Source: Desulfobacteraceae bacterium
GTDB lineage: Bacteria; Desulfobacterota; DSM-4660; Desulfatiglandales; Desulfatiglandaceae
Assembly: GCA_020349865.1 (NCBI GenBank)
Contig: CP070700.1
Span: forward strand, 375,924 to 381,908
Direction: 5' to 3'
DNA length: 5,985 nt
The notes under the pieces are model-generated. The model had not been told where the DNA came from. It saw only the letters and a program-made list of their open reading frames with translations, and searched no databases. The position numbers and the translations under genes are program-made. This document shows, in pieces, positions 1-5,846 of the stretch (the stretch's first letter is position 1; each line of letters starts with the position of its first letter).

Positions 1-131
<131 letters not shown>

Positions 132-190
132 AACTAATGAAGATTTGAAAACCTTTGTTTTTTCAGAGACCTACACGACATCACTATTTA

Positions 191-204
191 GTTTTCAAAG
201 AACA
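191..204 (-). promoter_or_regulatory. boxA-like rRNA antitermination site
   Basis: The minus strand reads TGTTCTTTGAAAAC, close to the bacterial rrn boxA consensus (E. coli TGCTCTTTAACAA) and close to the TTCTTTGAAAAC form seen in many other phyla. It sits about 60 nt upstream of the 16S 5' end and downstream of both candidate promoters, the normal place for boxA. In the RNA, boxA binds NusB-S10 (NusE) and prevents Rho-dependent termination of the untranslated rRNA. The function is inferred from sequence and position. Confidence 0.75.
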
Positions 205-218
205 AACTTTACCAATTA

Positions 219-247
219 AAATTAAAACATCCATAACCGGATGTCAA
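219..247 (-). promoter_or_regulatory. candidate rRNA promoter P2 (proximal)
   Basis: The -35 box is a perfect TTGACA (complement of 242-247), followed by a 17-bp spacer and a weak -10 TAATTT (complement of 219-224). Alternative -10 readings in the same T/A-rich run (for example TTTAAT) match the hexamer better but give poorer spacing. Tandem promoters are common ahead of rRNA operons, which supports the call. The weak -10 and the hairpin in the spacer make it less certain than P1. Confidence 0.45.
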
Positions 248-286
248 GACATTTGTTTGTCTAAATCTCAACGAGCGAAGAGATGA

Positions 287-315
287 TATATAGATATCTG
301 GCGAATAAATGTCAA
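287..315 (-). promoter_or_regulatory. rRNA promoter P1 (distal), sigma70 type
   Basis: The minus strand shows TTGACA (complement of 310-315), a spacer of exactly 17 bp and TATATA (complement of 287-292), a near-ideal sigma70 promoter. The start of transcription would be near 280, about 150 nt before the 16S 5' end. Upstream of the -35 box lies A/T-tract DNA (319-325 and 337-344) that could act as an UP element for the RNA polymerase alpha subunit, as at strong rRNA promoters. The -35 box is only 34 bp beyond the stop codon of the aminotransferase gene. Confidence 0.8.
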
Positions 316-349
316 GCTATTTTTTTCGTCTCTATCAAAAAAAACCAAC

Positions 350-1501
350 TTAATTTTTGTCAAAAAATTTCCTTATCATATCAACAACATAATTGATTTG
401 GTCACTCGTTAGCTCAGGGTAAATTGGCAACGCCAAGGAACTTTCAGCAGCTTCCACAGAGGCCGGAAAATCATCATATTTGTATCCAAGGTATTTAAAA
501 CAGGATTGCATGTGGAGAGGCACTGGATAGTAAATTTCGCAACCGATATTGTGGCCATTCAAAAACTCTTTTAATTCATCCCTTTTGCCTTTAGCTTTAA
601 TAACAAACTGATTATAAATATGTCTTTTCTCTCTATCAGTGGGAAGAGAAATGTCATACAAAGCCGCATCTTTAAATAACTTTCTATAAAGATTGGCATT
701 TTCAATCCTTTCCTTTGTCCATTCGTCAAGATATTTGAGTTTTACAATCAATACGGCTGCCTGGATGGCATCCAATCTGAAGTTTCCGCCAATTATTTTG
801 TGATAGTATTTCGGTCTGGACCCATGGACGCGCATGATTTTCAACCGCTCATAAATCTCCTCTTGGTTGGTTGTTACCATTCCCCCGTCACCAAACGCGC
901 CCAGATTCTTGGAAGGGAAAAAAGAGAAACACCCATACTGACCAATGGCTCCTGCCCTTCTCACTTTCCCATCGCTCAACTCATATTCCGAACCGATTGC
1001 CTGGGCCGCGTCCTCAATAACCGTAATGCCATGAGTTTCCGCCATTTCCATGATCGGCCCCATATCTGCACTTTGGCCAAAGAGATGAACAGGAATGATG
1101 GCCTTAACATTTGATTTTTGAACTTCATTTAAGGCGGAAAAGGTAGCATCAAGTCTAATAGGATCTATATTGTATGTGCCTTCATCAATATCCACAAATA
1201 TCGGTCTTGCGCCCACCCTCACGATGGCACCAACTGTGGCAAAAAAACTATAGGGTGTAGTGATAACCAGATCTCCATTTCCAACACCCGCTGTCATCAG
1301 CGCAATCAACAGTGCATCAGTACCGGAAGACACCCCAACTGCGTAGTGGCACTGGCAATAATCAGCAATCTTCCTTTCCAGTTCTTCCACTTTCGGACCC
1401 AGGATGAATTGCTGGGATTCAAATACCTCCTTGGCCGCTATCACTACCTCTTTCTCGATCTTTTTATATTGCTTTTTCAAATCCAACAACGGAACTTTCA
1501 C
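350..1501 (-). CDS. DegT/DnrJ/EryC1/StrS family sugar aminotransferase
   Basis: This 383-residue protein has the normal length for the family of PLP-dependent enzymes that move an amino group, usually from glutamate, onto a keto-sugar nucleotide for O-antigen, capsule or glycan synthesis. It acts in the cytosol. The family opening VPLLDLKKQY (3-12) is present, then GTDALL (60-65), VHLFGQ (138-143), the PLP-ring region IEDAAQAIG (162-170, with Asp164 and Gln167) and FFPSKNLGAFGDGG (194-207), in which Lys198 is the expected Schiff-base lysine. GGNFRLDAIQAA (238-249) is also typical. The protein looks intact and active. The start is GTG at 1501-1499, chosen because AAGGAG lies 7 nt upstream and the protein begins where relatives begin. 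The exact sugar substrate (WbpE-, FdtB/QdtB- or DesV-like) cannot be told from the sequence, and no other sugar-nucleotide gene is in the window. It probably has its own promoter (1544-1573). Confidence 0.95.
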   Translation of the reverse strand: MKVPLLDLKKQYKKIEKEVVIAAKEVFESQQFILGPKVEELERKIADYCQCHYAVGVSSGTDALLIALMTAGVGNGDLVITTPYSFFATVGAIVRVGARPIFVDIDEGTYNIDPIRLDATFSALNEVQKSNVKAIIPVHLFGQSADMGPIMEMAETHGITVIEDAAQAIGSEYELSDGKVRRAGAIGQYGCFSFFPSKNLGAFGDGGMVTTNQEEIYERLKIMRVHGSRPKYYHKIIGGNFRLDAIQAAVLIVKLKYLDEWTKERIENANLYRKLFKDAALYDISLPTDREKRHIYNQFVIKAKGKRDELKEFLNGHNIGCEIYYPVPLHMQSCFKYLGYKYDDFPASVEAAESSLALPIYPELTSDQINYVVDMIRKFFDKN

Positions 1502-1507
1502 TCTATT

Positions 1508-1515
1508 TCTCCTTT
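1508..1515 (-). promoter_or_regulatory. ribosome binding site of the aminotransferase (decides a GTG start)
   Basis: The minus strand reads AAAGGAGA here, a strong Shine-Dalgarno sequence whose AAGGAG core ends 7 nt before the GTG at 1501. It supports the non-ATG start; the next in-frame ATG is far downstream, inside the conserved fold. Confidence 0.85.
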
Positions 1516-1543
1516 CTGAGTATTAGACCTTGATTTACAATCT

Positions 1544-1573
1544 ATAGTAACTTCAAAAAGTTATTAGGGTCAA
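1544..1573 (-). promoter_or_regulatory. candidate promoter for the aminotransferase gene
   Basis: The minus strand has TTGACC (complement of 1568-1573, 5 of 6 to the -35 consensus), an 18-bp spacer and TACTAT (complement of 1544-1549, 4 of 6 to the -10 consensus). The predicted start near 1537 leaves a short leader of about 35 nt to the GTG, and the strong ribosome binding site lies inside it. The promoter overlaps the left part of the inverted-repeat element at 1547-1642. No experimental support; spacing and position are the evidence. Confidence 0.4.
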
Positions 1574-1642
1574 ACGTACCATCTCAAAAAGTTCGGGTAT
1601 AATCTCATTTCCAATATCTTCCCGAACTTATTGAGAAGTTAC
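1547..1642. repeat. nested inverted-repeat element between yibQ and the aminotransferase gene
   Basis: The inner arms are CTCAAAAAGTTCGGG (1583-1597) and CCCGAACTTATTGAG (1621-1635), complementary at 14 of 15 positions around a 23-nt centre. An outer 8-bp pair, GTAACTTC (1547-1554) and GAAGTTAC (1635-1642), extends the right arm directly. On the left it is separated from the inner arm by 28 nt, which contain a second copy of part of the arm (TCAAAAAGTT at 1553-1562 and 1585-1592 plus flanks). The layout fits a decayed palindromic intergenic repeat or MITE-like element whose original left arm was interrupted. There is no T-run after the stem on the minus strand, so a simple Rho-independent terminator is not a good reading. 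No coding sequence is inside. Confidence 0.6.
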
Positions 1643-1654
1643 GATCAAATTACT

Positions 1655-1670
1655 AAGCCAGTACAGGCTT
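1655..1670. other. short hairpin downstream of yibQ
   Basis: AAGCC (1655-1659) and GGCTT (1666-1670) can pair as a 5-bp stem with a 6-nt loop, 38 nt past the yibQ stop. On the minus strand it is followed by AGTAATTTG rather than a run of T, so it could slow RNA decay or be a weak terminator, but neither is well supported. Confidence 0.25.
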
Positions 1671-1707
1671 TATGCCCCGATGAAGGAAGCAAATTGTCCC
1701 CATACCT

Positions 1708-2892
1708 TCAACTCACCAGTTCCGACACCGGCACAACCCTGAATTCGGTCTTGATCTTAGAACAATACTCAACTAACACTTCAAGGGTCTCATTGTGAGG
1801 ATGACCAATTCCAATGGCGGTGCCCGACTTTCTTGCTATGCTCAAAAGACGCTCAATTTGTATCCTTATGGCCTTGTGAGACAGATCATTGTCCAGAAAC
1901 ACACTCCTGGTTGCCGTAGGGAGTCCTATCTTCTTTGCCAGACCAAACCCAACCGAGCCGGCCGTGGTCCGGCTGTCAACAAAAAAAAGACCTCTCTTTT
2001 TCAAATCCTCCAAAATAATCAACATCCTGTTCTGGTCTTCTGTAAAGGAAGACCCCATGTGATTATTCACACCCTGGACTCCCATAACCTCATTCAAATC
2101 TTGATCTAAAATCTGTCTAATCTCATCCTCATTCATAGACAGAAATAGTGCTCCAGGTCCCGGATCAACAGACGGAAAATTCTTTGGTTCCATCGGCAAA
2201 TGTAGAATGAGCTCACACTTCTCCTTATTTGCCCGTCTTACTATACGCTTTGTGAAGGGAGCTGAAGGGAGAACCGAAAAACTGAGTGGTAAATCCAACT
2301 CAATGAATGAAGATGCCATTTTTGAATCGTATCCCAGATCATCAATAATAATCGCAAGCCTGGGTTTTGTATCTTCAACCGTGGGACGATGGGTATCAAA
2401 TGTTATATCTATTTTGTGAGTATAGAAATCATCTGCAAAAATATGACAGACTATTCCTCCGTCTGGTGTCCTTGCATTATTAAGTCTTATTTTTGCCCCT
2501 AATTCGTTTAAATCCTGAGAAATGGTTTTTTCGAGGTGAAGCGCGGAAGCGGCATCGGGAGACTTGATCAGAAGCTCGGTAAAATCCCAGAATTTACCAT
2601 TTTCATGTCGTGGCTGAACACTTGAAAAGAAAATATCTTTTTCCTCGATACCACATTGGTACAAGGATTCATAGATCGCATAATCAATATCCCTTATCCC
2701 CTCATGGAGATCATTGGTTGTGGTATAGATCTCTTCATAGGCAAGGCGGGGCAGCCCAATGCTGCTCTTCGGAAGGTAAGCGTATACGCCCAGTAGAACT
2801 GCGCAGACCAGGGTTATGGGTAATATAAACAGGAAAAGTATTGGTGATAATTTTCTTTTTTTACCACTTCCCTTCCTCTTCTTAGTTGTCAT
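1708..2892 (-). CDS. yibQ: divergent polysaccharide deacetylase, YibQ family, membrane anchored
   Basis: This 394-residue protein has a strongly basic start (TTKKRKGSGKKRK), one transmembrane segment at about 17-39, a linker region at about 45-165 and then the YibQ-type (DUF610) domain from about 177 to the end. The catalytic domain should therefore lie in the periplasm, held to the inner membrane. Motifs in order are IIIDDLGYD (181-189; Asp184/Asp185), HLPMEP (231-236), GVNNHMGS (274-281; His278), FFVDSRT (303-309) and GIGHPH (361-366). They correspond to the metal-binding Asp/His set of the NodB-like fold in rearranged form. The substrate of the family is not firmly known; a role in peptidoglycan or surface glycan is inferred. 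In E. coli yibQ lies next to envC, and the same association is seen here with ctpA in between. The start is ATG at 2892 with a weak AGGCGA 7 nt upstream. The gap to ctpA is 135 bp, so co-transcription is possible but unproven. Confidence 0.93.
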   Translation of the reverse strand: MTTKKRKGSGKKRKLSPILFLFILPITLVCAVLLGVYAYLPKSSIGLPRLAYEEIYTTTNDLHEGIRDIDYAIYESLYQCGIEEKDIFFSSVQPRHENGKFWDFTELLIKSPDAASALHLEKTISQDLNELGAKIRLNNARTPDGGIVCHIFADDFYTHKIDITFDTHRPTVEDTKPRLAIIIDDLGYDSKMASSFIELDLPLSFSVLPSAPFTKRIVRRANKEKCELILHLPMEPKNFPSVDPGPGALFLSMNEDEIRQILDQDLNEVMGVQGVNNHMGSSFTEDQNRMLIILEDLKKRGLFFVDSRTTAGSVGFGLAKKIGLPTATRSVFLDNDLSHKAIRIQIERLLSIARKSGTAIGIGHPHNETLEVLVEYCSKIKTEFRVVPVSELVS

Positions 2893-3027
2893 AAACTAAT
2901 CGCCTATGTGATTTAAAAACAGATCATAGATCAGCCCCATCGGAATCAAGAACGCTGCTCATAAAGATAAATTGAATAAACAGCTATCTTGCCCCTTTAC
3001 ACTTCTAACATGGTATTAATAAGTCAG
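2893..3027 (-). other. ctpA-yibQ intergenic region
   Basis: This 135-bp AT-rich gap lies between the ctpA stop and the yibQ start. I see no convincing terminator: there is no GC-rich stem followed by T. There is also no promoter with both boxes in good register. A separated AAGATA/TATCTT pair can be drawn but is weak. Read-through from ctpA into yibQ is the simplest reading. Confidence 0.4.
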
Positions 3028-4365
3028 TTATTTTAAAGGGCCAGTCTTAATTTGCGAGAAAATAGTCCAGGTCTTGAGCAATTCCAGGGCGTGACGGACT
3101 TGATTATCTCTTTCGAGAAGCATTTTAACCCGACGGTCCTCCTCCATTTCCGGCTTCTGTTCATCGGGAGTAGTGTCTTCTCCAACTTCATTAGGCATAT
3201 GCCCCTCAAGGTCCTCTTCTCTCATGAACTTGCGAACACTCTTTTTTTCTTCCTCTTCCGGAGGAGCAAATGCCAGCTCAATATCGGGTACTATACCGCT
3301 CAACTGAATTGATTTGCCACTTGGCGTGTAATAACGAGCTGTCGTTAGGCGCAGACCGGACCCATCGGATAAAGGTAAGATGGTTTGAACCGAACCCTTT
3401 CCAAAACTTCTCGTCCCGAGGACAAGGGCTCTTTTATTATCCTGGAGTGCACCTGCCACGATTTCCGCAGCACTGGCGCTCCCGCCATTGATAAGGACAA
3501 TAATCGGGTAGTTCCTCGACTTTTTGTTTTTGTGAGCCGTTGCAGTTATGTCCTGAGAGCTGATCCTGCCTTTGGTGCTAACGATCAATCCGGCATCCAT
3601 AAATAGATCGGAGACCTCTATGGCCTGCGACAAAAGCCCTCCCGGGTTATTCCTGAGATCGAGAACCAAACCCTTTGGGTCTTGGTCTTTTTCTATTTCT
3701 TCAAGAACTGACGAGAGGTCATTGGCTGTTTTGCTCTGAAAATTGGAAATGCGCACATACGATATATCTGGGGTCAAAGGATAATGCTTCACGCTTATTA
3801 AAGGGATCACATCTCGCGTAATCGAGAACTCCAGTAGCTGTCCCTCACCTTCGCGCATTATCGTCAACTTAACCTTAGTTCCTTTGGGTCCCCTGATTTT
3901 TTTGACAGCCTGCAGTAACGTCATATCCTTGGTTTTTGTGTTTTCTATCTTTATGATCTTATCCCCTGCTTTCATTCCCGCTTTGTAGGCTGGCGTACCC
4001 TCGATGGGAGACACAACGGTCAGGATGTTGTCTTTAACGGTTATTTCAACACCAATTCCAGTAAAACTGCCCTTTGTCTCCAGCATCAATTCCCGATGCT
4101 CTTCCTTGGTCATAAAGGACGAGTGGGGATCCAGATTCTGGACCATCCCTTTTATGGCCCCGTAAATCAGTTCCTGAGGATCCTGAGCTTCCACATAGCT
4201 CTTTTCTATCTGTCTTAGTACTTCTGTAAAGATCTCGATGTTTTTGTACACATCCTTGGTATCCGCCTCAACTTCACCACCATTTCCATTGAGGAAAAGG
4301 CCCCCCCCCACAAGAAGGGAGACTAAGATGATGTTGAGAACAAATCTCTTTTTTGAAATCGGCAT
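3028..4365 (-). CDS. ctpA: carboxy-terminal processing protease (S41 family, CtpA/Prc type)
   Basis: This 445-residue periplasmic serine protease cleaves proteins near their C-termini. A signal peptide or anchor spans about 1-34 (KKR, then a hydrophobic run, possible cleavage after VEA at 32-34). An N-terminal helical region follows, then a PDZ domain at about 100-185 (FTGIGVEI, GTPAYKAGMKAGDKI) and the S41 core at about 195-365. LVLDLRNNPGG (233-243) and GGSASAAE (294-301) carry the catalytic Ser298, and FGKGSVQ (321-327) carries Lys323. The Ser-Lys distance of 25 matches E. coli Prc, so the enzyme should be active. The tail after about 365 is highly charged (EEEEKK and further Glu-rich stretches). 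The start is the ATG at 4365, because AGGAGT lies 6 nt upstream; an in-frame TTG at 4428 would add 21 residues but has no ribosome binding site and spoils the signal peptide. Codons 20-22 contain a run of nine G. CtpA/Prc enzymes of other Gram-negatives degrade peptidoglycan hydrolases, which fits the neighbouring genes. Confidence 0.96.
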   Translation of the reverse strand: MPISKKRFVLNIILVSLLVGGGLFLNGNGGEVEADTKDVYKNIEIFTEVLRQIEKSYVEAQDPQELIYGAIKGMVQNLDPHSSFMTKEEHRELMLETKGSFTGIGVEITVKDNILTVVSPIEGTPAYKAGMKAGDKIIKIENTKTKDMTLLQAVKKIRGPKGTKVKLTIMREGEGQLLEFSITRDVIPLISVKHYPLTPDISYVRISNFQSKTANDLSSVLEEIEKDQDPKGLVLDLRNNPGGLLSQAIEVSDLFMDAGLIVSTKGRISSQDITATAHKNKKSRNYPIIVLINGGSASAAEIVAGALQDNKRALVLGTRSFGKGSVQTILPLSDGSGLRLTTARYYTPSGKSIQLSGIVPDIELAFAPPEEEEKKSVRKFMREEDLEGHMPNEVGEDTTPDEQKPEMEEDRRVKMLLERDNQVRHALELLKTWTIFSQIKTGPLK

Positions 4366-4371
4366 TTTCTT

Positions 4372-4377
4372 ACTCCT
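4372..4377 (-). promoter_or_regulatory. ribosome binding site that sets the ctpA start
   Basis: The minus strand reads AGGAGT here, ending 6 nt before the ATG at 4365. It selects this start over the longer in-frame reading from TTG at 4428, whose upstream DNA has no purine-rich Shine-Dalgarno sequence. Confidence 0.85.
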
Positions 4378-4457
4378 AAAATATATTTTCGATCCCAGCG
4401 ATCTGTTAACCGCTATTACAACCGCCAAGAACCGGTTTCCGGCAACAGGCAGGGCAA

Positions 4458-4475
4458 ATTAATACCCCTATTAAT
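4458..4475. promoter_or_regulatory. palindrome upstream of ctpA, operator candidate
   Basis: ATTAATA (4458-4464) and TATTAAT (4469-4475) are perfect 7-bp inverted arms around CCCC. The site lies just downstream of the candidate -10 box at 4487-4492, at roughly +5 to +22, where a dimeric repressor could block transcription. No particular regulator is indicated. A/T-rich palindromes also arise by chance in DNA of this composition. Confidence 0.35.
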
Positions 4476-4673
4476 AATCGCCTAATACTACAAAACCTTT
4501 AGTTTATTCGTTCAATAATGACAATCAAAAAAATAGTAATAGATCGCAGGGGAAAATCACTCAGCACGCCGGGCAAGATTGTTATGTCTTTTTTGAGGGA
4601 CTACCGATAAGTCTAAGTCATTTCAAAGATTTACGTATTGGAGAAAGCGCTGGCGTTATCAAATTGGATAGGC

Positions 4674-5846
4674 TTAATGGTACTTTAGCCATTTTAGCGG
4701 ATCCAAACTCTTTCCTGCTTTTCTTATTTCGAAATACAGCCTCGATTCTTTTTGAGATCCGCTGGGTCTCACAAAACCTATGACCTCCCCTCCTTCCACC
4801 ACATCCCCTTCCCGCTTTTGTCTATGCGAAAAATGTCCCGATATGGTAAAAAACCGTGAACCGTGATTAATGATGATGATTTCCCCATACCCCTTAAGCC
4901 GTCCAGAAAAATCAACCCTCCCTGGGAATACCGCTTTTACCTTGGCATCAGAAGAGCCCTCAATAAAAATACCCTTACTTAGATTCTGACTTGAAGATCC
5001 AAAAAGCTTATCGGCCTTAATAACCTTTCCTTTAAGAGGAAAGGGCAATTGGCCTTTAGAATCTGCGAACCGAGAAGACCGTAAAGTTTTGTAAGTGTCT
5101 TTTTTTTCAATGTTTAAGAGAGTTTGCTTCATATCTATTGCCGCCAGCTCTAATTCCTTCACTGCGGTCTCATAGAATTCCTTTTCTTTATGGATTTTCA
5201 TTAGACGAATGACTTTTTTTTCAAGGTCTTTTTTTAGCGATGATAGTCGAATCTTATTCTCACTACTGCTCGCCTCCTTCTCGTCAAGTTGTTCCCTTAT
5301 CCGAGATATTTCCCTTTCATGAATAAGTTTCTGCTTGGTCAGTTCTTCCAGCATGTCACGATCTTTTTCCATGATCGCTTTGAGATATGTCACTCTCTGC
5401 CAGAATTGATCCAGGTCCTGGACATTGGCCAGCATTTTGACATACCCCTTCCTTGAATACTTATACAAAGCAACGAGCCTTTTTAAAACTTGAATCTCCG
5501 CATCCATTAATGATTGTTTCGATTTTTCCAATCTCATACGCAGCTTTTCCATTTCAATCTTATCGAGACGAATCTTCTTCTCTAACTCACTTACAGAAAG
5601 TCTCGCATTGGTGACCTTTTGCTCAAGATCAGATAGTTGAGCCAATAGGCCCTTTTCCTGGAAATCGAATGCCTTGAGTTTTTCTTTTTCACTCGAAAGC
5701 TTGGACTCGATTTCCTTGATTTGATCCTGCTTACCTTTGGATGTTGGATTGGAAATGGCTTCTGTTGGCATCAGGAGAATTATAGAATTGAGAAATGCAG
5801 GTAAAATAAGGATCTTCGATAATCCGAAAGTGATTTCTTTTTTCAT
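4674..5846 (-). CDS. envC: EnvC-like amidase activator with degenerate LytM/M23 domain
   Basis: This 390-residue periplasmic protein has a hydrophobic N-terminal signal (about 8-30), a long coiled coil (about 38-250, rich in Lys/Glu/Leu, with a break around QDLDQFWQRVTYL at 143-155) and a C-terminal LytM domain (about 266-390). The zinc ligands of active M23 enzymes are lost. The HxGxD motif is SKGIF (290-294), with Ser290 for His and Phe294 for Asp. The HLHFE motif is RLYFE (369-373), with Tyr371 for His. His328 and His338 remain. E. coli EnvC shows the same kind of loss (KGIVIG and SLYFEIR), and its ending also resembles YFEIRKAGKSLDPLKWL here. It should therefore not cut peptidoglycan itself but switch on septal N-acetylmuramoyl-L-alanine amidases under FtsEX control. 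The ATG overlaps the ftsX stop by 4 bp (ATGA), so translation is probably coupled. An active hydrolase is very unlikely from the missing ligands. Confidence 0.92.
   Translation of the reverse strand: MKKEITFGLSKILILPAFLNSIILLMPTEAISNPTSKGKQDQIKEIESKLSSEKEKLKAFDFQEKGLLAQLSDLEQKVTNARLSVSELEKKIRLDKIEMEKLRMRLEKSKQSLMDAEIQVLKRLVALYKYSRKGYVKMLANVQDLDQFWQRVTYLKAIMEKDRDMLEELTKQKLIHEREISRIREQLDEKEASSSENKIRLSSLKKDLEKKVIRLMKIHKEKEFYETAVKELELAAIDMKQTLLNIEKKDTYKTLRSSRFADSKGQLPFPLKGKVIKADKLFGSSSQNLSKGIFIEGSSDAKVKAVFPGRVDFSGRLKGYGEIIIINHGSRFFTISGHFSHRQKREGDVVEGGEVIGFVRPSGSQKESRLYFEIRKAGKSLDPLKWLKYH

Larger units (their letters stand above)
132..280 (-). other. 16S rRNA leader region
   Basis: This AT-rich, non-coding stretch lies between the upstream rRNA promoter and the 16S 5' end. 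It holds the candidate second promoter (219-247), a small inverted repeat inside that promoter's spacer (ACATCC at 227-232 and GGATGT at 239-244) and a boxA-like antitermination signal (191-204). By analogy with other rrn operons it would be transcribed and then removed by RNase processing. The partner strand of a 16S processing stem would lie beyond the window, so that stem cannot be checked. No open reading frame of note is present. Confidence 0.7.
4366..4673 (-). other. envC-ctpA intergenic region (308 bp)
   Basis: No protein-coding gene is supported here. Going in the transcription direction there is no clear terminator after the envC stop. Next come two weak sigma70-like candidates: TTGATT (complement of 4523-4528) with 16 bp to TAAACT (4501-4506), and TTGAAC (complement of 4510-4515) with 17 bp to TGTAGT (4487-4492). 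An 18-bp palindrome follows at 4458-4475, then an AACCGGTT octamer (4430-4437), two direct GCGGTT hexamers 12 bp apart (complements of 4420-4425 and 4408-4413), and the ctpA ribosome binding site. The length of the gap suggests that ctpA is not only read through from ftsX-envC but has its own regulated start. Confidence 0.5.

Noticed and set aside
1583..1635. Reading the 15-bp inverted repeat as the yibQ terminator
   Set aside because: The loop is 23 nt and the minus-strand sequence after the stem is ATGGTACG rather than a T-run. A repeat element fits better.
1795..2109. Plus-strand open frame of 104 codons opposite yibQ
   Set aside because: It lies wholly inside a well-supported gene on the other strand, and its product has no domain-like pattern. 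The other plus-strand frames (for example 800-1114, 2207-2419, 3052-3312 and 4238-4462) fail for the same reason.
4290..4315. Programmed ribosomal frameshift at the G9 tract
   Set aside because: Both alternative frames stop soon without adding a domain, and the zero frame already encodes a complete protease, so a recoding role has no product to explain.
4408..4425. Two GCGGTT direct repeats 12 bp apart upstream of ctpA, as an activator site
   Set aside because: Two hexamers are weak evidence, and no regulator half-site is recognised. They are noted only within the intergenic description.
4366..4428. N-terminal extension of ctpA from an upstream in-frame start
   Set aside because: The upstream start is TTG without a ribosome binding site, and the extra residues would bury the signal peptide. 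ATG at 4365 has AGGAGT at good spacing.
4518..4610. A 30-codon plus-strand reading frame (starting MTIKKIVIDRRGK) in the envC-ctpA gap
   Set aside because: It has no Shine-Dalgarno sequence upstream, is very short, matches no family I recognise, and opposes the direction of every gene around it.
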